64,000 bases of DNA from Aurifilum marmelostoma (lineage: Eukaryota > Ascomycota > Sordariomycetes > Diaporthales > Cryphonectriaceae): NCBI GenBank assembly GCA_027559495.1, contig JAMXSV010000004.1, positions 2,035,001 through 2,099,000 on the forward strand, read 5' to 3'. The translations under genes were made by a program, and so were the position numbers. This document shows, in pieces, positions 10,111 through 20,048 of this stretch (position 1 is the stretch's first letter; each line of letters starts with the position of its first letter). The notes beneath the pieces were generated by a model, which saw nothing but the letters and a program-made list of their open reading frames with translations, searched no databases and was not told the origin of the DNA.

Positions 10111-11098
10111 TCAGAGCTCTGATCTTCCTTCATCCGTAGCTGGCTTTGCAGCTGCACTGTCACCCAGGGGAGGCAGCTTTGCCTTCAGGAAGGCCTCCAC
10201 ATCATCGAGCTCCTCGAGCGCAGCTGAGTGACCAAGGCCTCTGTAAAGGAGAAAGTGTCAGTCATACTAGATCGATCCGAGGTAGGTGAGGGAGGTGCAG
10301 GTGCAGAAGAAACGAAGATGGAGACAGTACATACGGGTAGATCTTGTGGGTAACGTTCAGCCCGATGGTGTTCAGGACCTGGTAGCTCAGCAGGCTCAAC
10401 TCGGGCCTGACCAGGGGGTCCGAGTCTCCCTGGCACATCAGGATGGGCGTGTTCTCGTTCATCTTGGGCCCGGCACTCAAGGCCTCGCGGAATGTCTTGC
10501 TGAGGAGCAGCCAGCCAGACATGGAGACGATGGCTGCCAGCTTGACCTTTGACATGAGACCGGTGTAAATGGACATGGCACCACCCTGACTGAAGCCGCC
10601 GAGGACGATACGGTCTGCCGGTATTCCTGCATCGATCTCCTGCTGGACAAGGGAGTTGAGGTACTCTGCGGAGGCCTTGATTCCTTGTACGTCCTCATTC
10701 TCACGCATGGACTCGACACCCCCATTCAAAACTTTCTGTGCCGCCCAATGTCAGTCGGACGAGGTGAGGGAGCATATTACTGATCCTGGATCGAGATAAT
10801 GGTTGTACTCACGATGTCAAACCAGCCTGGCATCTGGTAGCCACCCTGCAGAGATAAAGTCAGCATACACGGACCAAAGCGACAGCATGGCAGTCTTGCT
10901 CACATTGCAGGTGATGGGTATGACGGGAGCATGAGGCAGCACAAACTTGACCTCGTCCAGTCTCTCCCTCCGCCGCCAATTCTCCACGCCGCTGGCCCAT
11001 CCATGTCCGGTGTCTCCCAGCCCGTGAGAGAATATGACGGTGGCAGTGTGGGTCTTGACAGCTGGAAAGACCAGAGGAGCCTTGTAACGCAATGCCAT
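10111..11098 (-). CDS. APT1: Acyl-protein thioesterase 1, 252 aa
   Basis: The enzyme removes palmitate and other long acyl chains from cysteine of membrane-attached signalling proteins in the cytosol (alpha/beta hydrolase, carboxylesterase type II). Exons are 11098-10904, 10845-10813 (33 nt), 10735-10335 and 10240-10111; all phases agree. The oxyanion segment reads VIFSHGLGDTGHGW, the serine elbow GGFSQGGAMS, the acid CQGDSDPLV, and the histidine GLGHSAALEE. Histidine and acid are thus completed across the spliced joins. Length fits the family (about 230-250). The frame stays open upstream to 11266, but that extension lacks family resemblance and has no upstream ATG of clear merit, so the ATG at 11098 (MALRYKAPL) was chosen. 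It is transcribed divergently from the dioxygenase gene. Confidence 0.95.
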
Positions 11099-11736
11099 GC
11101 TGGCGGTGATGCTGCTGGAGAAGTGCTCTGCCTGTCTGTTGATCGGCTGCGAGGTCCAATTCCAGAGGCTCGAGGACACGGGCCGAGATACGGAGCTGAT
11201 GTGTTTAATGGATTGGTGTTCTTGAATGCCCTCGCTCGCGATCCGATGCTTTCGGGTGGAGCACAAATGAAGGGTTCGGCAAGTCTCTGTGTTCTCTCTG
11301 CTCGGATCCTGGAGTATTCACTGGACGGTTGACACTGGAAGGTTGACGAGGGGCTGACGTTGTAAATTCAACCCCCTGTCAGCCCGGCCCTAGTGGGCTC
11401 TCGCTTCTGTCGCCGGAAGCTGCACCGCACGCCCAGAGCCGCAAATCGGATACGTGGGCTCCCCCGTAACTCCGTTGACAGGGGGTTGGGAGGGGGGGGT
11501 GTCCCCGGCAGCTAGGGGTTCAGGTCTGGTACCGTACACTGACACAGTAGGGGGGCCAGGGGGTTGAGAGAGGTGCTGCTGGCATGGATCCAGCCAGCAT
11601 CACGATTTCTAAGTCGAGGGCCTCGATTAGCTCAGCACTTCAACTCGTCTCCAGTGAAATGGGCAGCGTCCGTTGTTTAAATTTGTCAGTTGACCTGCTC
11701 TCAATATGGCTTTAACTGATCTGCCTGTCTGCATAA
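11099..11736. other. Divergent promoter region (thioesterase / dioxygenase)
   Basis: This is 638 bp between two divergent start codons. It is rich in short G and C runs, including GGAGGGGGGGG near 11490-11500. No gene is seen. A shared promoter is inferred from the geometry alone. Confidence 0.6.
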
Positions 11737-13168
11737 ATGGCTTCTCGAGTGCCTACTAGGGCTCTTGTCGCAATCTTCTCCATCATCATCGCTTTAGTGG
11801 CTGTTTCCTTCTACTCGTCGGCGTCGTCGTCCTCCTCCTCCATTGGGATGCCCGTCCTCCCCCGGAATCTCATGTTTTGGCGGTCCTCAAAACCAACCCA
11901 ATCTTTGTCCAAGCCCGTCTCCGTGCCGTCGTTTTCCTCTGGTAGTGCAAACGTGACCATGCCAGGGAGGGCACCAGTATACTTTTTTAGCCATGGCGGG
12001 GTACGGTTATGATGGCCCATGCCTCATTTTCTGCGAGGTCCCTTTTTTTCATGCGATATTCCTGAACTAACGTGGTGGTTCGTCAGCCAAATGTCATGTA
12101 CGAGAAGGACCACGCTGTCTACCCCGTCCTCCAGAAAATCGGCAAGGAGATCACCCAGAAGGTCAAACCGAAGGCCGTGGTTGTCTTTAGTGCCCACTGG
12201 CAGGCCAAACCTGATCTCATCCAGGTCAACAATGCACTGATGACCGACCTCATTTACGAGTCCGTCCCCCATTTTCCTCCGACTCCATGTGATCTTGGGC
12301 CCAGATAGGCTACAAGAAGGAAAGCTGATCATCTGGAATCACACACAAATAGCTTCTATGGCTTCCCAGATTACATGTACAAGGCCACCTACCCAAACCA
12401 GGGCAACCCGCAGCTGGCAAGCCACATCATCGACCTCCTCTCCTCGGCCGGCATCAGAGCGCAGGGCGTGAAGCGCGGTCTCGACCACGGTGTCTGGGCC
12501 GGCTTCCACGTGGCCTTTGATCCCGTCGAGAACCCCCTCGGCGTGCCCCTGGTCCAGGTCTCTCTCTTCCACTCCGAGGACCCTGATCAGCACTACCGCC
12601 TGGGCCAGGCTGTCGCCAGCCTCCGCGACGAAGGGGTCGTCATCATTGGCGCCGGCATGTCGGTGCACAACCTGCGGGATATGTGGAACGTCATGGCGTC
12701 CGATGACCCGTCCAAGCCGATGCCGTATGCTGTTACCTTTGACAATGCGCTCAAGGAGGCCGTGGAGGCTCCTGTCGAGGAGAGGCAGATGAGGATGGCG
12801 GCCGTCTGTGGTCGGCCCGACGCCAAGCAGGCACATCCGTACGTTTCATTCTGTTTTTGCAATTCTTCTGTCCTCCTTGATGATGCAGAGAAATAAGGTC
12901 TCTGTTTTTTTCTTGACCACGCTGCCTATTATAATATGCATGCCCTGGACTTAGAAGGAGAAGAGAAACCAGCCCCAAGAATACCTAGTTGCCTGTCTGG
13001 GATACCTGCTAACTTGCGACGCTGTCTAGCTGGATGGACCACCTGATGCCCGTTCACGTCGCTGCTGGGGCTGCTGGTCCAGATGTCGGAAAGCAGCTGT
13101 GGACGATGCAGGAGGGTTGTTTCGGCTGGGCTCAGTATCGCTTCGGAGATGTTCCTGGAAAACAGTAG
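11737..13168 (+). CDS. LigB/DODA-type extradiol dioxygenase with N-terminal membrane anchor, 353 aa
   Basis: Class III extradiol dioxygenases of the 4,5-DOPA dioxygenase group open catechol-type rings using a metal held by His and Glu. Exons are 11737-12000, 12087-12259, 12353-12838 and 13030-13168. Splicing restores SHGGPNVMYE, LIYDFYGFPDYMY and the C-terminal MPVHVAAGAAG, all characteristic. Likely metal or catalytic His are in SHGG (residue 86), FSAHW (125), LDHGVWAGF and MPVHVAAG. The family core begins near residue 75. Before it lies an unusual N-terminus with a hydrophobic span at about 9-27 (ALVAIFSIIIALVAVSFYSS) and a Ser-rich linker, suggesting a signal anchor. A second ATG at 11959 (MPGRAPVYFF) would give the usual cytosolic form. 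Intron 2 uses the poor donor GTCCGT, but it alone restores the conserved YDFYGF. Substrate unknown. Confidence 0.87.
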
Positions 13169-13241
13169 GGAAGAGAATTGTACGCAGTGCGTGCAATCGA
13201 TGGGATGTATGAGATGTCAGATCGAAGGTTGACTTTCCAAA

Positions 13242-13273
<32 letters not shown>

Positions 13274-13797
13274 AAGTTTGGTCCGCTCTACTCTCAACTT
13301 TGAGAGCCTCCTTCTCGTCGTACCATAGCATGTACGAACTGTGGCAGTTCTCTGCATCAGCTTCACCATTACAGAGACACGAGACTGACTCCAACAAAAC
13401 TGTCCTTTCGCACAATCTCAGTTCTATTGACCATCGGATACCAGTGATGTCTGATCTCCCTACTGTGGACAGCTACGATTGCATACAGTCTGCACACATG
13501 GAGGGCAACCTGGAAGACCGTCAAATTGTCTACCTGGTGTTTGAAGCGCTGCATTTGAAACATCTCTGGAGCCATACACAATCATATAAAATGGTGAACT
13601 TCCGATCTTGGCCAGTACTTGCAGTAAAACTGGTTATTTCCTGGCTGAAGAACAAGACCAAGGACATCCGTAAAAAGGCTGGTGTCGATGATCAGGTCGT
13701 AGAGACACATATATCGGAAAGTCTGGAGGTGGCATGTCCGAATACCAAAAGTCTAGATTGGGAGAACACAAGGAACACGGCTCATGCTATGTCGATC
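13169..13797. other. Convergent 3' intergenic region with long A tract
   Basis: This is 629 bp between the stops of the dioxygenase (+) and ATG29 (-). It has A22 at 13239-13260, one G, then A14. A frame of about 200 codons crosses into ATG29 on the opposite strand but shows no domain. The A tract could be a retrotransposed tail or simple slippage; nothing upstream supports the first reading. Confidence 0.65.
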
Positions 13798-15559
13798 TCA
13801 CTTGGGCAGTATTCGACTCCTGCTAAACACATTGCTGATAGTGCTCCCAATGGTATTGCCGCCCTGCATATTGCTCGCCAGGGCTTCCTCCAGAGCTGAA
13901 CGTGTGACCGAAGCATCTATGGAGTTCGAGACGGTTAGCATCTCGATCGGTGAAAAGGAAAGAAGAAGGAGGAGGAGGAGGAGGAGGAGGAGGAGGAGAA
14001 GAATATGGGAAACAGTTTCCTTACCGTCTAGATCACTAAAACTGCTTCCCATACTGGGAGTACCCTCACTTCCTTCGCGCGAGAATCCCTTTCCCTTCAG
14101 CTCGACGGTTCGGCGTGGAGAGAGGGGGCCAGAGGGCTGTCTTGAAACACCAGCAGCAGAGCGCTTGGACACAAAGGCTGCAGAACCGCTGGATGAATCC
14201 GATGTGCCTGAGCTGTGCAGCCTGCGGTCCTTCTCTTTGCCCTTGCCCTTGCTCTGGCTGTTGGAATCAAAGCCCGTAACATTCTGTAGCCGCCGGGCAG
14301 CATTAGCAGCAAAATCGCGTGGGTCACCTCGGAGTGTGGCACCGGGATCTGTGTACTGTCCGCTTCCATGGCCGCTGCCTTCGTGAGCTGCTACGCCAGC
14401 ACCGGAAGATTTGGCAGTTCTGTAGGGGAGAAAGGCAGGCTCGGCTTCGTCCTCGTCCATGTCTCCGAGGAATGACGCTTGGATGACCTCCCTGTTGTCG
14501 CGCTGCTGTTGCTGATGCTGTTGTTGGAAGCGTGGGGGGCGGCGGAAAATTCGTGACTCTTCGGGGCGGGAGGACTCGTCGGACGAGCCGCCTTCAGAGG
14601 TCGAATCCGCCGGGCCTGGAGATGAAGGTGAATCTGCAGCAGGCACTGGTGTGTGCACATCGGCCACCGGTGTTGACGGGTTCGTGCCAGGCATAGACGG
14701 ATGCCATTGCCTTGCGGACTGGGTCCTCGGCGAGGACAGCTGCGCGCCAACTCGCAGTCTCAATGAGCCAGCTGGGCCGCCTTGTCCTCCAAGCTGCACA
14801 GCGGTGCCCAACGACGACGAGGCTCGTACGCTTGGCAGTCTCACAGAAGAGCCTGGTCCGGCCTTTGGAGTACCCGGCAGACTGGCATCAGGCCCCCTCG
14901 GCACAGGGGTATCTCTCCGAATCGACAGCTGCGAGGGGGCTCTTGCGTGGGCTGCTGGCACACCTCTGCCCGAGGGCGTCCTGGTCATGCCAGTGGCAGA
15001 TTCGGAACCCGGCGCTGGGGATGGGGCTGCTGAGCTTCTAGCTGCTACAGTGGCCTTCCTCAGCTGGGCCCTGAGCTGCGAGGTATGGCGCTCCTGGAGG
15101 TATGTGACCTGTTGGAAGAGAAAGTCAACCGAGACCTCGAACCTATCTGCCCTAGAGAGAGGGGGTGTATGTGTGAGCTTATGAGTACAGGGATGTGGAA
15201 TTATTCCAGGATGATGTCGTTCATGACCAAAGTAAATGCTCACAGGTCAGCCCCTACATCAAAGCACCATGTCAGCCAGCCATTCAGTCGGACTGTTCAT
15301 CAGGAAGGCGAGGGAAATGTCATGTGGGCGTACAATCAATCTCGGTCTTTGCCACACCCGATATGATCTTCCATAGGGCTTCGTCTTTGGTACCGTCCCA
15401 GTACACCTAAGATGGGGGCCAGTCAGTTTATGAGGGATGCCTCTCGCAAAGCCAGCCACACATCCTCGACCGGGTGCGACTTACAGGAGGCGGGTCCACA
15501 AAGTCGCCCCTAGGAAACGGTAGCCGGATGTACACCACATAGGAAGGGTCGTTTTCCAT
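13798..15559 (-). CDS. ATG29: Autophagy-related protein 29, 467 aa
   Basis: ATG29 works with ATG17 and ATG31 at the phagophore assembly site to start autophagosome formation. There are five exons: 15559-15485, 15406-15334, a 10-nt microexon 15253-15244, 15151-14025 and 13916-13798. The joined start reads YVVYIRLPFPRGDFVDPPP, then VYWDGTKDEALWKIISG, then TEIDWADLADRFEVSVDFL and QQVTYLQERH. This is the conserved ATG29 N-terminal domain (about residues 5-85). The remaining 380 residues are Ser/Pro/Arg-rich and probably disordered and phosphorylated, as in the family. All phases agree, and skipping the microexon destroys the frame. Intron 4 contains a (GGA)n tract near 13967-13997 on the plus strand. 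The gene is divergent to NUP53. Confidence 0.9.
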
Positions 15560-16285
15560 CCTGGCCGAGTAGATGTGGTAGTCGGGCAATTTAGTAGATT
15601 GGCGAGATATGTCGAAAAGAGTTGATCCGTCTTGGATGGACAAATTTGGGAACATGTGTGTTTGGTGTGACGATGGAGTGTTGGTGTAAGTCAAAGGGCC
15701 CTCTGACGAGTACTTAAGTGAGAGAGAGCGGTCACTGCTGGCTGCTGAGTTAGCAGGGTGGACAGTGGGCTACTGTGCGATTAGTAGATAAGGTCCACAG
15801 TCATTTAGCGGGTAGTCTTCAGGCGGTCCCAAGCAGCCTGTAGTCAAGTACAGCGAGTGGGTGACATGACCACAGGGATCAGCTGCCAGACAGGGTACAG
15901 CTACAGGGATTGCTGCAGCGGTTGCTGTGCCAAAGACGGACCCAGACAGAGCCAGAGCCAAGTATGTACTAAGTAACCTGGACCATAGTTAGTATCGCGA
16001 CAGAATTTCAGAGTCTCGTTCACTTTTTCATGGCAACAGCTCTCTTCTCTATCCACATACGACACCAGCTCCAGCCCTCTCCACAGCCTCTTACTGCCAC
16101 GCAGGCCAGCTGGTCTTTCCTTTCCTGCCCTGTCTTCCCTCTTGATTCCCCTCTCTCCCTACTCTCCATGCAAAAAAAGCTTGACTGTTCTCGTCAACCT
16201 CAACCTCAACCTTCACTCCTCCTTGATCCACCCTCTCGTGATCCTGTCCTGTTGATCCTTTACTCAGACACATCAGTGCTACAGC
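15560..16285. other. Divergent promoter region (ATG29 / NUP53)
   Basis: This is 726 bp between two divergent starts. The right part (16030-16260) is pyrimidine-rich, CT and CCT, as is common upstream of fungal genes. A minus-strand frame near 15770-15961 looks like a short secreted peptide but lacks an ATG, so it is not called. Confidence 0.6.
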
Positions 16286-17794
16286 ATGGCCCCTCTCATC
16301 TTGCATAATGTTCCTGATGAGGAGCTGTACATTGGCGAGGATGGTGTCCAGAGGCCGTATGCCATGATCTACCCACAGTACGTTGCTCGGTTTGTACCTC
16401 TTCCCCTTCTTGTTCAGGCCATACGATCTGGCTCGTCTCTGCTGCTGCTGCTCCTACGATGACTGACCATGAACTCCAGCCAAGATGGCAACCCAGGTAA
16501 CAACGTTCGAAACCGACGTGCAGTCCCCGAGACGGGCGCTTTTGGCAAGTCGACGCGTCGCTCGAGATCCAAGACGGCCACCCCGGCGAAACGCGAAGAT
16601 CCTACCATCCAGTCGGCGCAGAAGGTCTTTGCTGCCTATTTTGAGCAGCAGAACATCCAGCCCGAGGAGTCGTCCGACGCAGCAGCAGCAGCAGCAGCAT
16701 CACAGAAGCAACGACGCCAGTCTACCACGGGCCAGCTCCTCCCGTCCGCACAGTCGACCGGCGGCATCACGGACGAGACGACGACGGCCGCATCTGATCC
16801 CAGCAGCACGACCGCGCATAACATCCCGAACGTGCCGACCGAGATCATACTGCGCGGCTTCAAGGATATCGATCAGCAGTACGCCGCCATCAACCGGTAC
16901 GAGCACATCGCCGGGCGCATCTGCGAGGACTACCCACGCGACCCGCCCTACGAGATCCGACGGTACAAGTCTGAGCTGCGCGACCCAGCATTTGTGCGCC
17001 GGCGCGCCCTGACGCCAGAGGAACGGGCCAAGGTGAACCGGGCCGACAGCGGCGATCACTGGGTCAAGGTTACATTCGAGTCGCAGCAGGCGGCTGATGC
17101 TGCCATCTACGCCAGCCCACAGGCCATCCTCGGCCACCTCGTCTATGCCGAGTACTACAGGGGCATATCGCCCACCCGCGACGAGGCGATACCAGACGCG
17201 ACCACCACTGCACAGGGCGACGAGATACCGGCGGGCTGGCGACGGTCGGGCTTCGGGGGCAATAGGACGGCCGCCGAGCTCAGACCAACGTTTGGCGAGG
17301 GTGGCCTGCCCGAGAAGGTGATAGCCGCCGGCGATGCCAACGAGCTCTCGCCGCCACACTCGCACGCCAGCAGCCGCACAGTCGAGAGCGGTACCGTCGG
17401 CACCGGCACGTCCTCTGACTCGACCGTCATCAGTGCCCAGCACGGCGGCGCCCTAGTGCCCGAAGCAGCAGCAGCAGCAGCAGCCTCCTCCTCTGTCAGC
17501 GCAGGCCAGAACAGCAGCACATATTGCAGGGTGATACCGTCTGCGCGCAAGGCGGTGCTCCTGCCAGCCGAGCAGGCCCTGCTGCCACAGCCGTCCTTTA
17601 CGTCGCGCGTGCTGGCCCGGATCCCTTACATCAAGTGGTTCAGCGGGGCGATGATCGGGAGCGAGGTGCCGCGGACGGCCGAGGGCGAGTTTGACTGGGC
17701 CGCCGCCAGCCTGTACTGGAAGCTGATCTGTTGGCTGGACCTATACTTTTGGCTGTTCTCGGGCGAGATCTGCAACGCGGACAAGGAGGATTGA
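16286..17794 (+). CDS. NUP53: Nucleoporin of the Nup53/Nup35 (MPPN) family, 468 aa
   Basis: Nup53-type nucleoporins link the inner ring of the nuclear pore to the membrane and to Nup155/Nup170-type scaffold proteins. Exons are 16286-16377 and 16480-17794. The short first exon encodes MAPLILHNVPDEELYIGEDG. Exon 2 continues with a conserved RRAVPETGAFGKSTRRSRSK patch. A folded segment at about 140-245 starts VPTEIILRGF and ends HWVKVTFESQQAADAAIY then GHLVYAEYY, matching the RRM-like MPPN domain. The C-terminus (RIPYIKWFSGAMIG, then the Trp-rich WAAASLYWKLICWLDLYFWL) is amphipathic and may bind membrane. Two Ala runs are encoded by GCA repeats near 16680 and 17465. The identification rests on remembered family pattern. 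Confidence 0.78.
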
Positions 17795-18358
17795 GAGGGT
17801 ATCCCGTTTTTTTTTCTTCTTTCTTCTTTCTGCAGGCTACGGGTCTGAAGGCAGAGGAGCTGGATTTTGTTGGCATTCTTGTCAAGACATGGGACAGTAG
17901 TCCCTTTGGGTGCATCACACGAAAGACAAGCAGCAGACTGCATGTTTGGCATAGGATGGGAGTTCGAGGATCGGTCACCTTTCTTTTTTTTTTTTTTTTT
18001 CCTTCCCCTCATCTTTTTCTGAGCAATGGCGTTGGAGACGAGATCAAAACTTTTTGAGATTGTGAGAGACTAGAGCAATACACACGGTCCCCGTCAACCA
18101 TTTTTGTTAAAAAAAAAAAACGAAAAAATAAACAAATGAGAGACGACCAGTTCGCAATCTTGTGATGGACCAAATGACTCTCGAGCAGACAATGTTATGA
18201 CGAATGTTCTATACCCAACCGTGACGCCTAGCTGATGATGATGATGATGTTGATGGTGATAATGATAAAGGACTGTTGACCGGCAGACTGGTTCTCTGCT
18301 TGCTGCTGTACGTTTTTTTTTTTTTCTCTTTCTTTGGGTTCCTCCATCAATCACTCAT
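17795..18358. other. Convergent 3' intergenic region
   Basis: This is 564 bp between the stops of NUP53 (+) and the IVY1-like gene (-). It contains T and A tracts (17987-18000, 18110-18120) and a GATGAT microsatellite near 18235-18270. No gene is seen. Confidence 0.65.
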
Positions 18359-20048
18359 TCACTCACTCGTATTCCACCTCCGCTCCCTCTCGTCTGGATC
18401 CGACGCCGCAGTTGACATCCTCTTCCCCTCGTCATCCCAAGGGTGCTCATCATCCGCCAGAGACAGCGCCAGATCTCCACGGCCTCGTCCTCCTTCCCCG
18501 TCCCGTATCGTCTCGGGCGACAGGGGCCCGTCCTCGTCATCGCTCTCGCTCTGGTCGTCGCTATCGTCATCGTCGTCACGACCCATCGCTCCCTGTCTTT
18601 GTTCCCCTTCTTCTTCTTCCTGTTCCTCGCCCAGGACATCCTCGGTCCGCACCCGCACGGGTTTAGGCGAGAACGGTCTCGTCATCCGCGGGCGTGAGGC
18701 AGGCGCAGTGGGGCTAAAGTCGGCATTACTACTGCTAAAGATGCTGGCGGCGTCCTCGAGGTCCCGGCGCCCCCCTGCGCTCCGGGCTGGTCGAGGATGT
18801 CACCACGGCGCCGGCCAGGCTCTGATACGGCTCCGACACGACGCCGAGGCTGTCGGCGCGCTGGTGGCCACGGCCACGGTCCATGCCGGCAGCAGCGCCG
18901 CCGTGGTGGTTGAGGAGCAGCACGCCCGTCTCGGAGACAGTGTCGGCGAGGATGCTCTTGGGCGGGAGGATGCTAAACAGCTTTGCGCCCGCCTCGTCGG
19001 CCCCCGTAACACCACTGCCCACGCCCACGCCGCCCACGGCACCACTGCTGTGCCCTTCCTCGGCTGCAAACAGGTCGGTGCCCCTCTCCAGGATATCGTC
19101 CAGGCCCCCACCGCTCCAGCCTTTACGGGCGAGGCTCTCAAAGATATCGACCTCGGCGCGGACGAGGCTGCAGCTGGCCTCGAGGATCTTGACACTGGTG
19201 TCCTGGCTCTCGCGCAGCAGGGAGGCGGCGTGCTCGGCGCGCAGGGCAGTGAGCCCGTCGAGGCGCGCCGTCAGCTCGACGAGGTGGGCGCGGAAGCGGG
19301 CGACATCGCGGGGCCCACGCTGGCGGTGCAGGCGGACACCTTCGCGCTCGAGGCGGCGCACGTCGGCGCTCTGGCGTCGGACGGCGGCCAGGTACCGGGC
19401 TTCTTCGTCCTCGACGCCGCCTCGCCACTTGTCGAGCTCGTGCAGCAGCGGCACCTCGAAGGATCGGTAGACCGTCTCGGACAGGATCTGCTCGTGGTTC
19501 GCGACGAGATGGTGCACGCCTGCCGCGGCCAGGAGGCTGTCGGCTGTGCAGGCGCTGCCGCCGGTGCCGGGAACGGCGGGAACGGGGCCTGCGGCGCCGC
19601 TGCTGCTGTGTGTGGTGTGACCAGCATTACCGCCGCCGCTCCCGCCGCCGCCACCGCTCCCGCCACCACCCAGGAGGGAGATGCAGTCGGCACGGGCCTC
19701 CTTCAGGCGGGCACAGGACTCGAGGGCGGAACCAAAGGCAGAGGCGGCGGAGGAGAGGGAGGCGAGGGCGAGGCGGTAGGCTTTGGCGGTGGAGAGGAGG
19801 TCCGCGTAGGCGGACTGGGAGGCGGCGAGGTCGGACTTTGTGAGGACGGCGTGGGCAGGGGGCGGGGGCGGGGGCGGCAAGGGAAGGGTGTAGGTAGACA
19901 TGCTGCTGGAAAGGTTGTGGCCAGCAGTAGTGGTAGCGATGGACGCTGAAGACGGGAGGACGGCGGTGCTGGCGTAGGAGTAGGTGGGCGAGGCGGGCAC
20001 AGGCGGGAGCTGCGACGGCGACGGCGAGGGCTGTCGCACGCTCGTCAT
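18359..20048 (-). CDS. IVY1-like protein with a BAR/IMD-type helical domain, about 531 aa; C-terminal frame change
   Basis: The main frame runs from the ATG at 20048. After a Pro/Ser-rich start there is a long helical region (about 70-330): DLAASQSAYADLLSTAKAY, then VANHEQILSETVYRSFEVPL, RRLEREGVRL and ESLARKGWSGGGLDDILE. This pattern fits fungal Ivy1-type proteins, which bind phospholipids, Vps33 and Ypt7 at the vacuole. After SILPPKSILAD the frame stops at 18735, but the adjacent frame continues with EDVLGEE and a long Asp/Glu-rich acidic tail to 18359. Either a 94-nt intron (donor GTATCA at 18828, acceptor CTTTAG ending 18735) joins exons 20048-18829 and 18734-18359, or one base is extra in the C6 run 18770-18775. 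A 437-aa form ending at 18735 is also possible. Family call moderate. Confidence 0.65.

Noticed and set aside
11099..11266. N-terminal extension of acyl-protein thioesterase
   Set aside because: The upstream open frame lacks family similarity and would add 56 residues; the enzyme normally starts right before LRYKAP.
13300..13899. 199-codon plus-strand frame between the dioxygenase and ATG29 genes
   Set aside because: No recognisable domain; it starts right after a long A tract and overlaps the last exon of ATG29 on the other strand.
15770..15961. Minus-strand frame resembling a small secreted Cys-containing peptide
   Set aside because: The frame begins at TTG, with no in-frame ATG before the hydrophobic part, and no clear upstream exon could be joined.
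18276..19949. 557-codon plus-strand frame
   Set aside because: It lies opposite the IVY1-like coding region and reads as low-complexity Gly/Ala/Arg, typical of the complement of a GC-rich gene.
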